A stretch of DNA of 7,269 nt, from the NCBI GenBank assembly GCA_017694275.1, contig JADINB010000074.1, forward strand, positions 1-7,269. The letters run 5' to 3'. The DNA comes from Candidatus Egerieousia excrementavium (GTDB lineage Bacteria > Bacteroidota > Bacteroidia > Bacteroidales > UBA932). The notes beneath the pieces are model-generated. The model did no database searches and was not told the DNA's origin. It saw nothing but the letters and a program-made list of their open reading frames with translations. A program made the translations under genes and the position numbers. Positions within the stretch are counted from its first letter, which is position 1; each line of letters begins with the position of its first letter. Of the stretch, positions 1-7,059 are shown one piece after another.

Positions 1-1
1 A

Positions 2-862
2 TGGATAGCGGATTTCAGAGATCCGTGGACAAAGATTTTTTATTTCAAGCATCTGCCTCTTACAGACTTTGCAAAAAGACGGCACGAAAAATTGGAAAAA
101 AAGGTTCTTGAAAGTGCAGACGGCATTGTGACGGTTTCAGGGCAGATTGCTGAAAGCTTCAGGAAGGTGACAAAAACACCGGTAACGGTCATACCTAACG
201 GATTCGACCCGGAAGACTTTGCAAAGGCGCCCGATATAACTTCGCTGCCCGAATATGATTTGATCAAAGACAAGTTCCTGTTGCTGCATACCGGAATCCT
301 CGCAGACGACGGCAATCCTGACATACTGTGGAAGGCTATAGCGGAACTTGCCGCAGAGGTGCCGGGATTCGGGCAGAAGCTGCAGATAAGGGTAATGGGG
401 CAGACAGGCAAATCTGTAGAGCAGGCAGTGGAAGAGGCCGGCCTGCAGAAGTATTACATAAATATGGGCTACATGCCCCATTCTGTCATTCCAACCTGGC
501 AGAGTGCTGCCTCGCTTCTGCTGCTGCCACTCCGCAAGGAGCCGGAGTCAGGCGGAATACTTACCGGAAAATTTTTTGAATATCTGGCCTCCGGCTCTCC
601 CATTCTGGCTTTCGGGCCAAAAGATGGAGATTTGGCGGCCGCCCTTGCGGAAACCGGTGCAGGAGCCATTTTCCAATGGGATGAAAAAGAGGCGGTAAAA
701 GAATATCTGCGCAAAAAATACGACAGTTGGCTCAAAGATTGCGGCAATCATACCGCATATAAATCAAAAAATATTGAAAATCCGCAAATTCTGCGTTACT
801 CCCGCAGGGAGCAGGCAGCAAGACTGTCGGATTTGCTTGACAATATAACAAAAGAAGTTTAA
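2..862 (+). CDS. GT4-like glycosyltransferase, 5'-truncated
   Basis: The frame is open from base 2, so the gene begins upstream; 286 residues are visible. A TTG at 92 is an internal codon, because the 30 codons before it encode family-like sequence (DFRDPWTKIFYF, then a helix ending KRRHEKLEKK). Visible order: the end of the N-terminal Rossmann domain (SADGIVTVS, then VIPNGFDPEDF, the usual hinge into the second domain) and a C-terminal nucleotide-sugar-binding domain (LLLHTGIL, MGYMPHSVIPTWQSA, then ESGGILTGKFFEYLASGSPIL, matching the GT4 sugar-nucleotide-binding E/K-FEYLA region). Relatives are roughly 400-440 residues, so about a third is missing. It should be a cytosolic or membrane-associated enzyme transferring a sugar from a nucleotide donor during envelope polysaccharide or glycolipid synthesis; donor and acceptor cannot be read. 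The YfhO-family gene follows after 12 bp, suggesting co-transcription. The fold family is secure, the substrate unknown. Confidence 0.9.
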   Translation, partial: WIADFRDPWTKIFYFKHLPLTDFAKRRHEKLEKKVLESADGIVTVSGQIAESFRKVTKTPVTVIPNGFDPEDFAKAPDITSLPEYDLIKDKFLLLHTGILADDGNPDILWKAIAELAAEVPGFGQKLQIRVMGQTGKSVEQAVEEAGLQKYYINMGYMPHSVIPTWQSAASLLLLPLRKEPESGGILTGKFFEYLASGSPILAFGPKDGDLAAALAETGAGAIFQWDEKEAVKEYLRKKYDSWLKDCGNHTAYKSKNIENPQILRYSRREQAARLSDLLDNITKEV

Positions 863-874
863 ACAATACGTTTT

Positions 875-3415
875 ATGGGCTCATTCGGCTTTAAAAAGAT
901 ACTGCCATACGCAGGCGCAATTTTACTCTTTGTCATTATTGCCTACGCTTATGCTCCCCAAGTGCTTCAAGGCAAGATTGTGAATCAGTCAGACATATCT
1001 GGCTGGACAGGCATGTCGCATGAAATAGTAACCCACAATGAAAACAATCCAGATGACCGTACGCTTTGGACCAACTCCATGTTCGGAGGCATGCCTGCAA
1101 CCGTTATCTCGGTTGTCTACAAGGGAGATCTGACCCAATACCTGTACGATATTCTCTTTATTGGAGAAAGGCCTGCAAGTTATCTGCTGATAAGCATGAT
1201 AGGAGGATTCCTGCTCTGCCTTGCCTTTGGAGCGAACATCTGGCTTGCCATACTCGGAGCCATAGCCATCACCTTCTGCTCCTACAACATGCAGATAATA
1301 CAGGTCGGGCACAACTCCAAAATGGTGGCCATAGCCTTCATGCCTTGGGTGCTGGCGGCAGTGGTCTATGCCTACAGAAAATCCATGCTATGGGGGGCGC
1401 TCTTTTTTGCCTTTGCACTGAGTTTTCAGATAAAGGCCAACCATCCGCAGATAACCTATTACCTTGCAATGATTGTGGCTGGCTTTGTCATCTGGCAGCT
1501 ATGTGCGGCAATCAAGGAAAAACTGCTGCCACGCTTCATTAAGGTGTCGGCGCTTCTGCTGGTTGCAGGTGCATTGGGCATCGCAACCAATATAAACCAT
1601 CTGTGGCCCACATACGAATATTCGCACTACTCAATGCGTGGAGGCTCCGAACTTGCAGCCAAAGAGGGAGAAGAAAAAAGCGGAGGGCTGGACCTCGAAT
1701 ATGCCACAGCCTGGTCGTACGGAGTAGAAGAGACCATGAACCTTATGATTCCCAACTTTAACGGAGGGGCATCGGTAGGAGAGCTCGGTCCTGACTCGGA
1801 AACTTACAAGACCCTGCAGCAAAACGGCTACGCCGCAGACCAGGTTGTAAAGGCACTGCCTCTCTACTGGGGGCCTCAATCATTTACGGCAGGACCCATG
1901 TACATGGGGGCGATAACCATATTCCTGGCCATTTTGGGGCTTTTCACGGTAAGAGGCGGATCCAAATGGTGGATTGCGGCCGTGAGCCTGATTGCGCTGA
2001 TGCTCTCCTGGGGTTACCACTTCATGCCGGCGACAAAACTGTTCTTCAACATTGCCCCGCTTTACAACAAATTCAGGACTGTATCAATGATACTTGTCGT
2101 TCTGCAGATTCTTCTGCCGCTGCTGGCCGTCATCTCCCTTAAAAATATTTTCTGCGACAACGGCAGCAGGTCTGAAACCGGACGCAAGAAGATAAAGCGG
2201 GCAATAATATGGTCTATGGGCATAACTTGCGGAATCTCGTTTCTGTTTCTGCTTATTCCATCGCTTGCCGGCAATTTCGTATCTGCGTCAGACTCGCAAC
2301 TGCCGCAGATGATTGCAGGTTCGCTTGTAGAAGACAGGATTTCGCTACTCAGAAACGATGCCTTGAGAAGCATCCTTTTCATAGCTGTCGCAACTCTTGT
2401 AATCTGGCTGGGCCATACAGGCAAACTCAAGGGAAACCAGGCCATAATTATTGTCACATTCCTGATTCTTGTAGATTTATGGAGCGTAGACAGACGTTAT
2501 CTGAACGGCTCCCATTTCGTAACGCGCAGAGAATTCAACACGACATTCGTACAGAGGCCCGTAGACAAGACCATTCTGCAAGACAAGGCTCCCGACTACC
2601 GGGTTCTTGACCTGACCACAGACCCGTTCAACGATGCAACTCCAAGCTACTACCATAAGACAGTAGGCGGTTACAGCCCGGCCAAACTGCAACGTTACCA
2701 GGATATCATAGAAAACTGCCTCTATCAGGAAATAGAGATGTTGTCGCGAAGGCTGGAAAGTGTACAGACTATGGAACAGGCACAAATGGCAATGGACAGT
2801 TACTATCCGGTACTGAGCATGCTAAACACGAAATATATAATCATAAACGGCTCGCTGCCCCCGCTTGTAAACCGGCATGCATTGGGGAATGCCTGGTTTG
2901 CAGACACTCTTGTAACGGCGCAGGGTGCACGCATGGAAATGGAGCTGCTCAAAGGCGCCGATCCTGCACGGGAAGCAGTTATAGAGCAGCGTTTCATGAC
3001 ACAGGAGTTTATGGGCAGCTGCCTGGCACATAATAACATAAGGCCCGACAGCAGTTCAACAATCTCGCTTGTCTCGTATGCTCCAAACAGGCTGGTTTAT
3101 GAATACTCCAGCAACAGAGATGCCCTTGCCATATTCAGTGAGATATATTACCCTGAAGGATGGAAGGCCGTACTGAAAGAGAGCAACGGAAAAGAGTCTG
3201 AGCTGCCGATATTCAGAGCAGACTATATTCTGCGCGGGCTTTGCCTGCCTGCAGGAAGCGGAGAAATCACCTTTACATTCAACCCCGACAGTTTTGTAAA
3301 GGGAGAGCGCTGCTCTATGGCATCTTCCGCCCTGCTCTATGTAGCACTGCTGGCTCTTTTGGGGACAACATTCTATAATAAACTGAGAAGAAAAGATGGA
3401 AAACAGAGTATGTAG
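875..3415 (+). CDS. YfhO-family polytopic membrane protein
   Basis: This 846-residue protein has about 13 hydrophobic segments in its first ~535 residues (about 10-27, 102-135, 150-184, 191-239, 341-379, 402-423, 443-461, 496-535). A large, probably extracytoplasmic domain (about 536-812) follows, with a final membrane segment at 815-832 and a basic tail. Family-like features are the first-loop NQSDISGW (about 37-44), KANHPQITYY (about 187-196), GGYSPAKLQRYQ (598-609), LNTKYII (650-656) and YYPEGWKAVL (758-767). YfhO proteins are GT-C-like; in Bacillus and Listeria, relatives help glycosylate teichoic acids using lipid-linked sugars outside the membrane. A Bacteroidota cell lacks teichoic acid, so the acceptor here must differ. 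Asp40 in the first loop is a candidate catalytic acid by analogy only. ATG 875 is the first ATG after the in-frame stop of the upstream gene (860-862). The 3' end overlaps the next gene. Family confidence is high; function is inferred. Confidence 0.9.
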   Translation: MGSFGFKKILPYAGAILLFVIIAYAYAPQVLQGKIVNQSDISGWTGMSHEIVTHNENNPDDRTLWTNSMFGGMPATVISVVYKGDLTQYLYDILFIGERPASYLLISMIGGFLLCLAFGANIWLAILGAIAITFCSYNMQIIQVGHNSKMVAIAFMPWVLAAVVYAYRKSMLWGALFFAFALSFQIKANHPQITYYLAMIVAGFVIWQLCAAIKEKLLPRFIKVSALLLVAGALGIATNINHLWPTYEYSHYSMRGGSELAAKEGEEKSGGLDLEYATAWSYGVEETMNLMIPNFNGGASVGELGPDSETYKTLQQNGYAADQVVKALPLYWGPQSFTAGPMYMGAITIFLAILGLFTVRGGSKWWIAAVSLIALMLSWGYHFMPATKLFFNIAPLYNKFRTVSMILVVLQILLPLLAVISLKNIFCDNGSRSETGRKKIKRAIIWSMGITCGISFLFLLIPSLAGNFVSASDSQLPQMIAGSLVEDRISLLRNDALRSILFIAVATLVIWLGHTGKLKGNQAIIIVTFLILVDLWSVDRRYLNGSHFVTRREFNTTFVQRPVDKTILQDKAPDYRVLDLTTDPFNDATPSYYHKTVGGYSPAKLQRYQDIIENCLYQEIEMLSRRLESVQTMEQAQMAMDSYYPVLSMLNTKYIIINGSLPPLVNRHALGNAWFADTLVTAQGARMEMELLKGADPAREAVIEQRFMTQEFMGSCLAHNNIRPDSSSTISLVSYAPNRLVYEYSSNRDALAIFSEIYYPEGWKAVLKESNGKESELPIFRADYILRGLCLPAGSGEITFTFNPDSFVKGERCSMASSALLYVALLALLGTTFYNKLRRKDGKQSM

Positions 3416-4304
3416 TCTTTTTAACATAAAATACCCGATAGTTTCGGGAGGCATGGTATGGTGCAGCGGATGGAGGCTCGCTTCGGCCGTAAGCAAATGT
3501 GGTGGACTGGGGCTTTTGGGGGCAGGCAGCATGCACCCCGACAATCTGCGTTACCATATAAGGATGTGCAGGGAAAATCTTGGGGAATTGCCATTCGGAG
3601 TAAATGTGCCGTTGCTATACCCCGAAATGGAACTGCTCATGAAAATTTTGATAGAGGAAAAGGTAAAGATTGTATTTACATCTGCCGGCTCTCCGAAAAA
3701 ATGGACGCCATACCTTAAAGAGCACGGTATTGTTGTCTGCCATGTAGTTTCCAGCGCTCTCTTTGCAGAAAAATGCGAGAAGGCCGGTGTAGATGCTGTT
3801 GTTGCCGAAGGATTTGAAGCCGGAGGCCATAACGGAAGGGAGGAGACCACAACTTTATGTCTCGTGCCAAAGGTCAGGGAGGCCACATCCCTTCCTCTTC
3901 TGGCGGCAGGAGGCATAGCCCTCAAATGCCAGATAAAGGCTGTTGAAGCACTTGGGGCCGAAGGAGTCCAGATAGGCACACGCTTTGCCCTTTCGCAGGA
4001 GAGCTCTGCACACAGGATGTTCAAGGAGCACTGCACCTCACTCGGAGAAGGCGGAACCAGACTTCTGCTCAAGAAGATATCCCCTACAAGACTGGCATAC
4101 GGCTCTCGCTTTACCGAAACCGTAGAAAAAATGGAAGCAGAAGGGGCGGACAGAGAGGAGATGATGCAATATCTGGGCAAAGGCAGGGCAAAAAGGGGTA
4201 TTTTTGAAGGAGACATCAATGAAGGCGAGATAGAGATAGGACAGGCCTGCTCTCTTGTAAACAGCATAGAGAGTGTGGAACAGATAATGAAATCACTGAT
4301 TTAA
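3396..4304 (+). CDS. FabK/nitronate monooxygenase-like FMN enzyme
   Basis: This 302-residue TIM-barrel flavoprotein carries the family signatures in order: IKYPIVSGGM near the N-terminus (11-20), a Gly-rich stretch GGLGLLGAGS (36-45), PFGVN (66-70), EGFEAGGHNG (138-147) containing the His that in FabK is needed for activity, then LAAGGI (169-174) and VQIGTRF (191-197), which bind FMN phosphate. Two functions share this fold: FabK enoyl-ACP reductase, the last step of the fatty-acid elongation cycle, and nitronate monooxygenase, which detoxifies nitronates. The GGH and ESSAH (202-206) motifs and the general spacing resemble FabK, but automatic annotation often calls such Bacteroidota proteins nitronate monooxygenase. 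The protein is cytosolic, with no signal peptide or membrane segment. ATG 3396 lies inside the end of the YfhO gene, after the purine-rich GAGAAGAAAAG, so translation may be coupled. The family is certain, the reaction is not. Confidence 0.88.
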   Translation: MENRVCSLFNIKYPIVSGGMVWCSGWRLASAVSKCGGLGLLGAGSMHPDNLRYHIRMCRENLGELPFGVNVPLLYPEMELLMKILIEEKVKIVFTSAGSPKKWTPYLKEHGIVVCHVVSSALFAEKCEKAGVDAVVAEGFEAGGHNGREETTTLCLVPKVREATSLPLLAAGGIALKCQIKAVEALGAEGVQIGTRFALSQESSAHRMFKEHCTSLGEGGTRLLLKKISPTRLAYGSRFTETVEKMEAEGADREEMMQYLGKGRAKRGIFEGDINEGEIEIGQACSLVNSIESVEQIMKSLI

Positions 4305-4308
4305 GACC

Positions 4309-4327
4309 GGCATGCTACAGCCATGCC
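4309..4327. terminator. Small hairpin between convergent genes
   Basis: GGCATG (4309-4314) and CATGCC (4322-4327) are perfect inverted repeats forming a 6-bp stem with a 7-base loop. The hairpin starts 5 bases after the FabK-like stop codon and contains the transporter stop codon (4315-4317) in its loop, so it lies at the meeting point of two convergent transcripts. That position suits a bidirectional terminator, but the stem is short and neither strand has a clear U-run after it. It may be chance. Confidence 0.3.
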
Positions 4328-5658
4328 CCGAGCATAATGACGATAATCGCCACAGGCGCTATATACTTTATCAAAAAGAATATAATGTCTATGGCGGCTT
4401 TCTTTAGCCTTACCGCACCAGACGAGGTCAGTTCATCGGAAACATTCGGTTTTTTGAGAATCCACCCTACGAAAATAACGGAGAAGAGGCCGCCCAGCGG
4501 CATAAGTACGTTTGCAGAGGCAGAATCAAGCAAATCAAAAAGGTTCTTGCCCAAAAGTTCTATGTGCAGCACATTGCCCTGCGAAAGGGAACAGAGTGCT
4601 CCGATTACAGCCACTACGACAAAAGAAATAATAACCGCCACCACTCTGTTGACCTTGAACTCTTCTTTGACATAGGCTACGGCAACCTCTATCAGAGATA
4701 TGGCAGAGGTGATTGCAGCTATAAAGAGGACGAAGAAGAAAATCACTCCAAGCAGGTTTCCGAGCGGAAGATGCGAGAATATATATGGAAGCGTTACGAA
4801 TACCAGCCCCGGACCCTGAGAGGGAGATATGCCGAAAGAGAAGACTGCCGGCATAATGGCCACACCTGCAAGCAGGGCAAACGTAGTGTCTGCAATTGCA
4901 GTCTGGGCGGAAATTCCCACAATGCTTTCTTTTTTCGCAACATATGAAGCGTAAGTTATTACCGTACCGCATCCCAGGCTCAACGAAAAGAATGCCTGTC
5001 CGAGCGCATCCATAAAGGTTTGGGACGTAACCTTTGAAAAATCGGGATTAAACAGGAACGACAGCCCTGCTCCGGCTCCCTTCAACGTTACAGACCTTAT
5101 GGCTATAATTACTATCATTACAAAAAGGGCCGGCATCATCACCTTTGAAAAACGCTCTATTCCCTTCTCTACCCCAGCAAGGAGCACAAGACAACTCAGG
5201 ACCAGAAAGACAAGCATGTAGATTATGGGGCCCAATGGAGAACTTATGGTGTCGCTGAACAGCGAACCCAACTGCTGGGAAGTGCCGGAAAAGGCCCCGG
5301 TAGCCGCCTTTACCATGTAATCGATTGTCCAGCCGCCTACCACACTGTAAAACGAGACTACCAGTATGGGAGTAAGTACAACAAAAATTCCCATGAAATT
5401 CCATTTGGAACCGGGTGAGAGTTTTCTGAAGGCCCTGAAGGCATTTGCACCGCTCCTGCGCCCTATCGTAAACTCCGAAAACATTATGGGCAGACAGATT
5501 ATAAAGACAAAAAAGAGGTATATTATGATAAAGGCTGCCCCGCCGTTGGTTCCAAGCAGATATGGGAACCTCCATAGATTGCCGAGACCTATTGCCGAAC
5601 CGGCAAGCGCAAGCAATACGCCTACCCTGCTTCTGAAGTTGTCGTTATGCTGCTCCAT
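4315..5658 (-). CDS. Sodium-dependent NSS-family transporter
   Basis: This 447-residue inner-membrane symporter belongs to the neurotransmitter:sodium symporter family, which imports amino acids or related small molecules with Na+. The first helix carries the family signature GSAIGLGNLWRFPYL (20-34), aligning without gaps to LeuT so that Ala22, Ile23 and Asn27 occupy the sodium-site positions. NGGAAF and SEFTIGR (38-67) define helix 2. GQAFFSLSLG (220-229) matches the unwound helix 6, with Ser225 where LeuT has Thr254. AAITSAIS (314-321) matches helix 8, with Thr317 and Ser318 at the LeuT Na2 ligands. I count 11 membrane segments, ending near 445, so the twelfth helix is absent, as in many bacterial members such as Tyt1. 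Substrate cannot be assigned. It starts 17 bp after folA and is probably the last gene of that transcript, although a functional link to folate is not evident. Confidence 0.93.
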   Translation of the reverse strand: MEQHNDNFRSRVGVLLALAGSAIGLGNLWRFPYLLGTNGGAAFIIIYLFFVFIICLPIMFSEFTIGRRSGANAFRAFRKLSPGSKWNFMGIFVVLTPILVVSFYSVVGGWTIDYMVKAATGAFSGTSQQLGSLFSDTISSPLGPIIYMLVFLVLSCLVLLAGVEKGIERFSKVMMPALFVMIVIIAIRSVTLKGAGAGLSFLFNPDFSKVTSQTFMDALGQAFFSLSLGCGTVITYASYVAKKESIVGISAQTAIADTTFALLAGVAIMPAVFSFGISPSQGPGLVFVTLPYIFSHLPLGNLLGVIFFFVLFIAAITSAISLIEVAVAYVKEEFKVNRVVAVIISFVVVAVIGALCSLSQGNVLHIELLGKNLFDLLDSASANVLMPLGGLFSVIFVGWILKKPNVSDELTSSGAVRLKKAAIDIIFFLIKYIAPVAIIVIMLGAWL

Positions 5659-5675
5659 AATATGGTGATTTTGGT

Positions 5676-6209
5676 TTATCTCACTCTACGGTATATTATA
5701 AAACTGAAATCTATGCCGTTTTCTTCGTCGTGAATCTTCCCGCTGTCAGAAACCACCTGCCACTGCCTGCCGTCGATTGCCGGAAAAAAGGTATCAGCCT
5801 CTGCCGCAGAGGCATGAATCCGTGTTATGTAAAGTCTGTCGGCATGGCTGAAAAGTGCATTGTAAAGCTGCCCGCCTCCCATCACGAAATATTCCTCCCC
5901 AGACTCTTTTGCTCTCTTTACAAGAGAATCCAAATCGGCACACAGTTCAAAAGAGGTATTGCTGCCCGGTTTTATGGCCGAAAGCGCCTTCTGTATCTGC
6001 TCATCAGGAAGCCCCTTGCCGCTTACCACAATATTGCGTCTGCCAGGCAGCGGACGCCCTATCGAGTAGTATGTATTTCTGCCCATTATGACCGGATGAG
6101 AGGTAGTTACAGATTTAAAGTACTTCAAATCCCGGGAAATATGCCACAAAAGCGCGTTTTTACGGCCTATTGCATTATTGAGGTCTACAGCAACTATTAT
6201 CGAAAGCAT
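5676..6209 (-). CDS. folA: Dihydrofolate reductase
   Basis: FolA reduces dihydrofolate to tetrahydrofolate with NADPH in the cytosol and is the target of trimethoprim. The 177-residue protein is slightly longer than the E. coli enzyme (159), mainly through about 16 extra residues between the Arg57 region and the GGG loop. N-terminal residues align without gaps to E. coli: Asp27 (catalytic acid), Phe31, Thr46, Ser49, Arg52, Leu54 and Arg57 are all present in LLWHISRDLKYFK and IGRPLPGRRNIVVS. The NADPH-binding GGG lies at 111-113 and the substrate-pocket Thr at 129 (E. coli Thr113). Leu replaces E. coli Pro21, Tyr replaces Trp30, and Met110 sits at E. coli Ile94; from memory, Leu21 is common in Bacteroidota FolA. 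The gene starts 17 bp after thyA, whose product makes the dihydrofolate it consumes, and ends 17 bp before the transporter. No Shine-Dalgarno is visible. Confidence 0.97.
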   Translation of the reverse strand: MLSIIVAVDLNNAIGRKNALLWHISRDLKYFKSVTTSHPVIMGRNTYYSIGRPLPGRRNIVVSGKGLPDEQIQKALSAIKPGSNTSFELCADLDSLVKRAKESGEEYFVMGGGQLYNALFSHADRLYITRIHASAAEADTFFPAIDGRQWQVVSDSGKIHDEENGIDFSFIIYRRVR

Positions 6210-6226
6210 CTTGCAGAAATTTACGA

Positions 6227-7021
6227 TTATACTGCCACCGGCGCCTTTATTGCAGGATAAGGGTCATATCCTGTCAGTTCGAAATCTTCATACTCGAAAC
6301 TGAAAATATCCTTCTGCTTACCGTGGATTATCATTTTCGGCAATTGGCGCGGAGTCCTTCCCAGCTGGGTCTGCACCTGTTCAAAGTGGTTCAGGTAAAT
6401 ATGTGCATCTCCAAGCGTATGTACAAAATCTCCCGCAGTATAACCGCATACCTTTGCCACCATCATGGTAAGAAGTGCATAAGAGGCAATGTTAAAGGGA
6501 ACACCGAGAAAAAGGTCAGCACTTCTCTGATACAGCTGACACGAAAGGCGGCCGTCTGCCACATAAAACTGGAAAAGCGAATGGCACGGAGGAAGAGCCA
6601 TGTTGTCTACGTCGGCAACATTCCATGCCGAAACAATATGGCGTCGCGAATCCGGCTTCTCCCTTAGCGACTGCATCACATTGGAAAGCTGGTCTATCTC
6701 TCCGCCTCCCGGCGTTTTCCAGTGGCGCCACTGCGCACCGTATACCGGGCCGAGATTGCCGTTTTCATCTGCCCATTCATCCCAGATTGAAACTCCGTGC
6801 TCCTTTAGGTATTTTATATTGGTATCACCCTTGATAAACCACAGCAGTTCATAGATGATAGATTTCAAATGGACTTTTTTTGTAGTCAGCAGCGGGAACC
6901 CCTCTGAAAGGTCGAAGCGCATTTGGTATCCGAATATGCTCTTTGTACCGGTACCGGTACGGTCGCTCTTAAGAGTTCCCTCCTTCATCACTTTATTCAG
7001 CAACTCTAAGTATTGTTTCAT
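6227..7021 (-). CDS. thyA: Thymidylate synthase
   Basis: ThyA methylates dUMP to dTMP using 5,10-methylene-tetrahydrofolate, the de novo source of thymidylate, and releases dihydrofolate. At 264 residues it equals the E. coli enzyme in length and aligns essentially without gaps. The nucleophile Cys146 is in ALPPCHSLFQFYV. Phosphate-binding Arg21, Arg126, Arg127 and Arg166, plus Glu58, Asp169, Asn177, His207 and Tyr209, are all at E. coli numbering, and the C-terminus ends PVAV. This is the classical folate-dependent ThyA, not flavin-dependent ThyX. ATG 7021 gives the correct N-terminus (MKQYLELL). It is the first gene of a probable thyA-folA-transporter transcript; a candidate -7 element lies 19 bases upstream of the start, after the end of the nuclease-family gene. 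No truncation or missing residue is seen. Confidence 0.98.
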   Translation of the reverse strand: MKQYLELLNKVMKEGTLKSDRTGTGTKSIFGYQMRFDLSEGFPLLTTKKVHLKSIIYELLWFIKGDTNIKYLKEHGVSIWDEWADENGNLGPVYGAQWRHWKTPGGGEIDQLSNVMQSLREKPDSRRHIVSAWNVADVDNMALPPCHSLFQFYVADGRLSCQLYQRSADLFLGVPFNIASYALLTMMVAKVCGYTAGDFVHTLGDAHIYLNHFEQVQTQLGRTPRQLPKMIIHGKQKDIFSFEYEDFELTGYDPYPAIKAPVAV

Positions 7022-7040
7022 CCGTGAGATTTTTATCCCC

Positions 7041-7048
7041 CAAATATA
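7041..7048 (-). promoter_or_regulatory. Candidate -7 element upstream of thyA
   Basis: Read on the minus strand, this is TATATTTG, an exact match to the Bacteroidota -7 consensus TAnnTTTG. It lies in the 38-bp gap between the nuclease-family stop codon and the thyA start. Transcription from it would leave an untranslated leader of only about a dozen bases. No TTTG or TTG is found 19-21 bases upstream for the -33 box, so the site is weak evidence of a thyA-specific promoter. Confidence 0.35.
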
Positions 7049-7059
7049 GGACTATTTTT

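Noticed and set aside
92..862. A complete 256-residue glycosyltransferase starting at TTG 92
   Set aside because: The same frame is open back to base 2 and encodes family-typical sequence including DFRDPWT, so TTG 92 is internal and the gene is truncated by the window edge.
3056..3544. Minus-strand open frame (162 codons) across the YfhO/FabK-like junction
   Set aside because: It is antisense to two well-supported genes and has no recognisable motif or start context.
3551..4267. Long minus-strand open frame (238 codons) opposite the FabK-like gene
   Set aside because: It is a shadow of the real gene: the product is rich in Ser, Pro and Ala, shows no recognisable domain, and the plus-strand frame carries clear family motifs.
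5676..6209. Leu21 in FolA as an acquired trimethoprim-resistance mutation
   Set aside because: Although Pro21 to Leu is a resistance change in E. coli, Leu at this place appears normal for Bacteroidota FolA, and the gene sits in a chromosomal thyA-folA context with no mobile element signs.
6945..6960. Perfect 16-bp palindrome GTACCGGTACCGGTAC that could be an operator or recombination site
   Set aside because: It lies inside thyA and encodes the conserved R-T-G-T-G-T stretch near Arg21; repeated Thr and Gly codons explain it.
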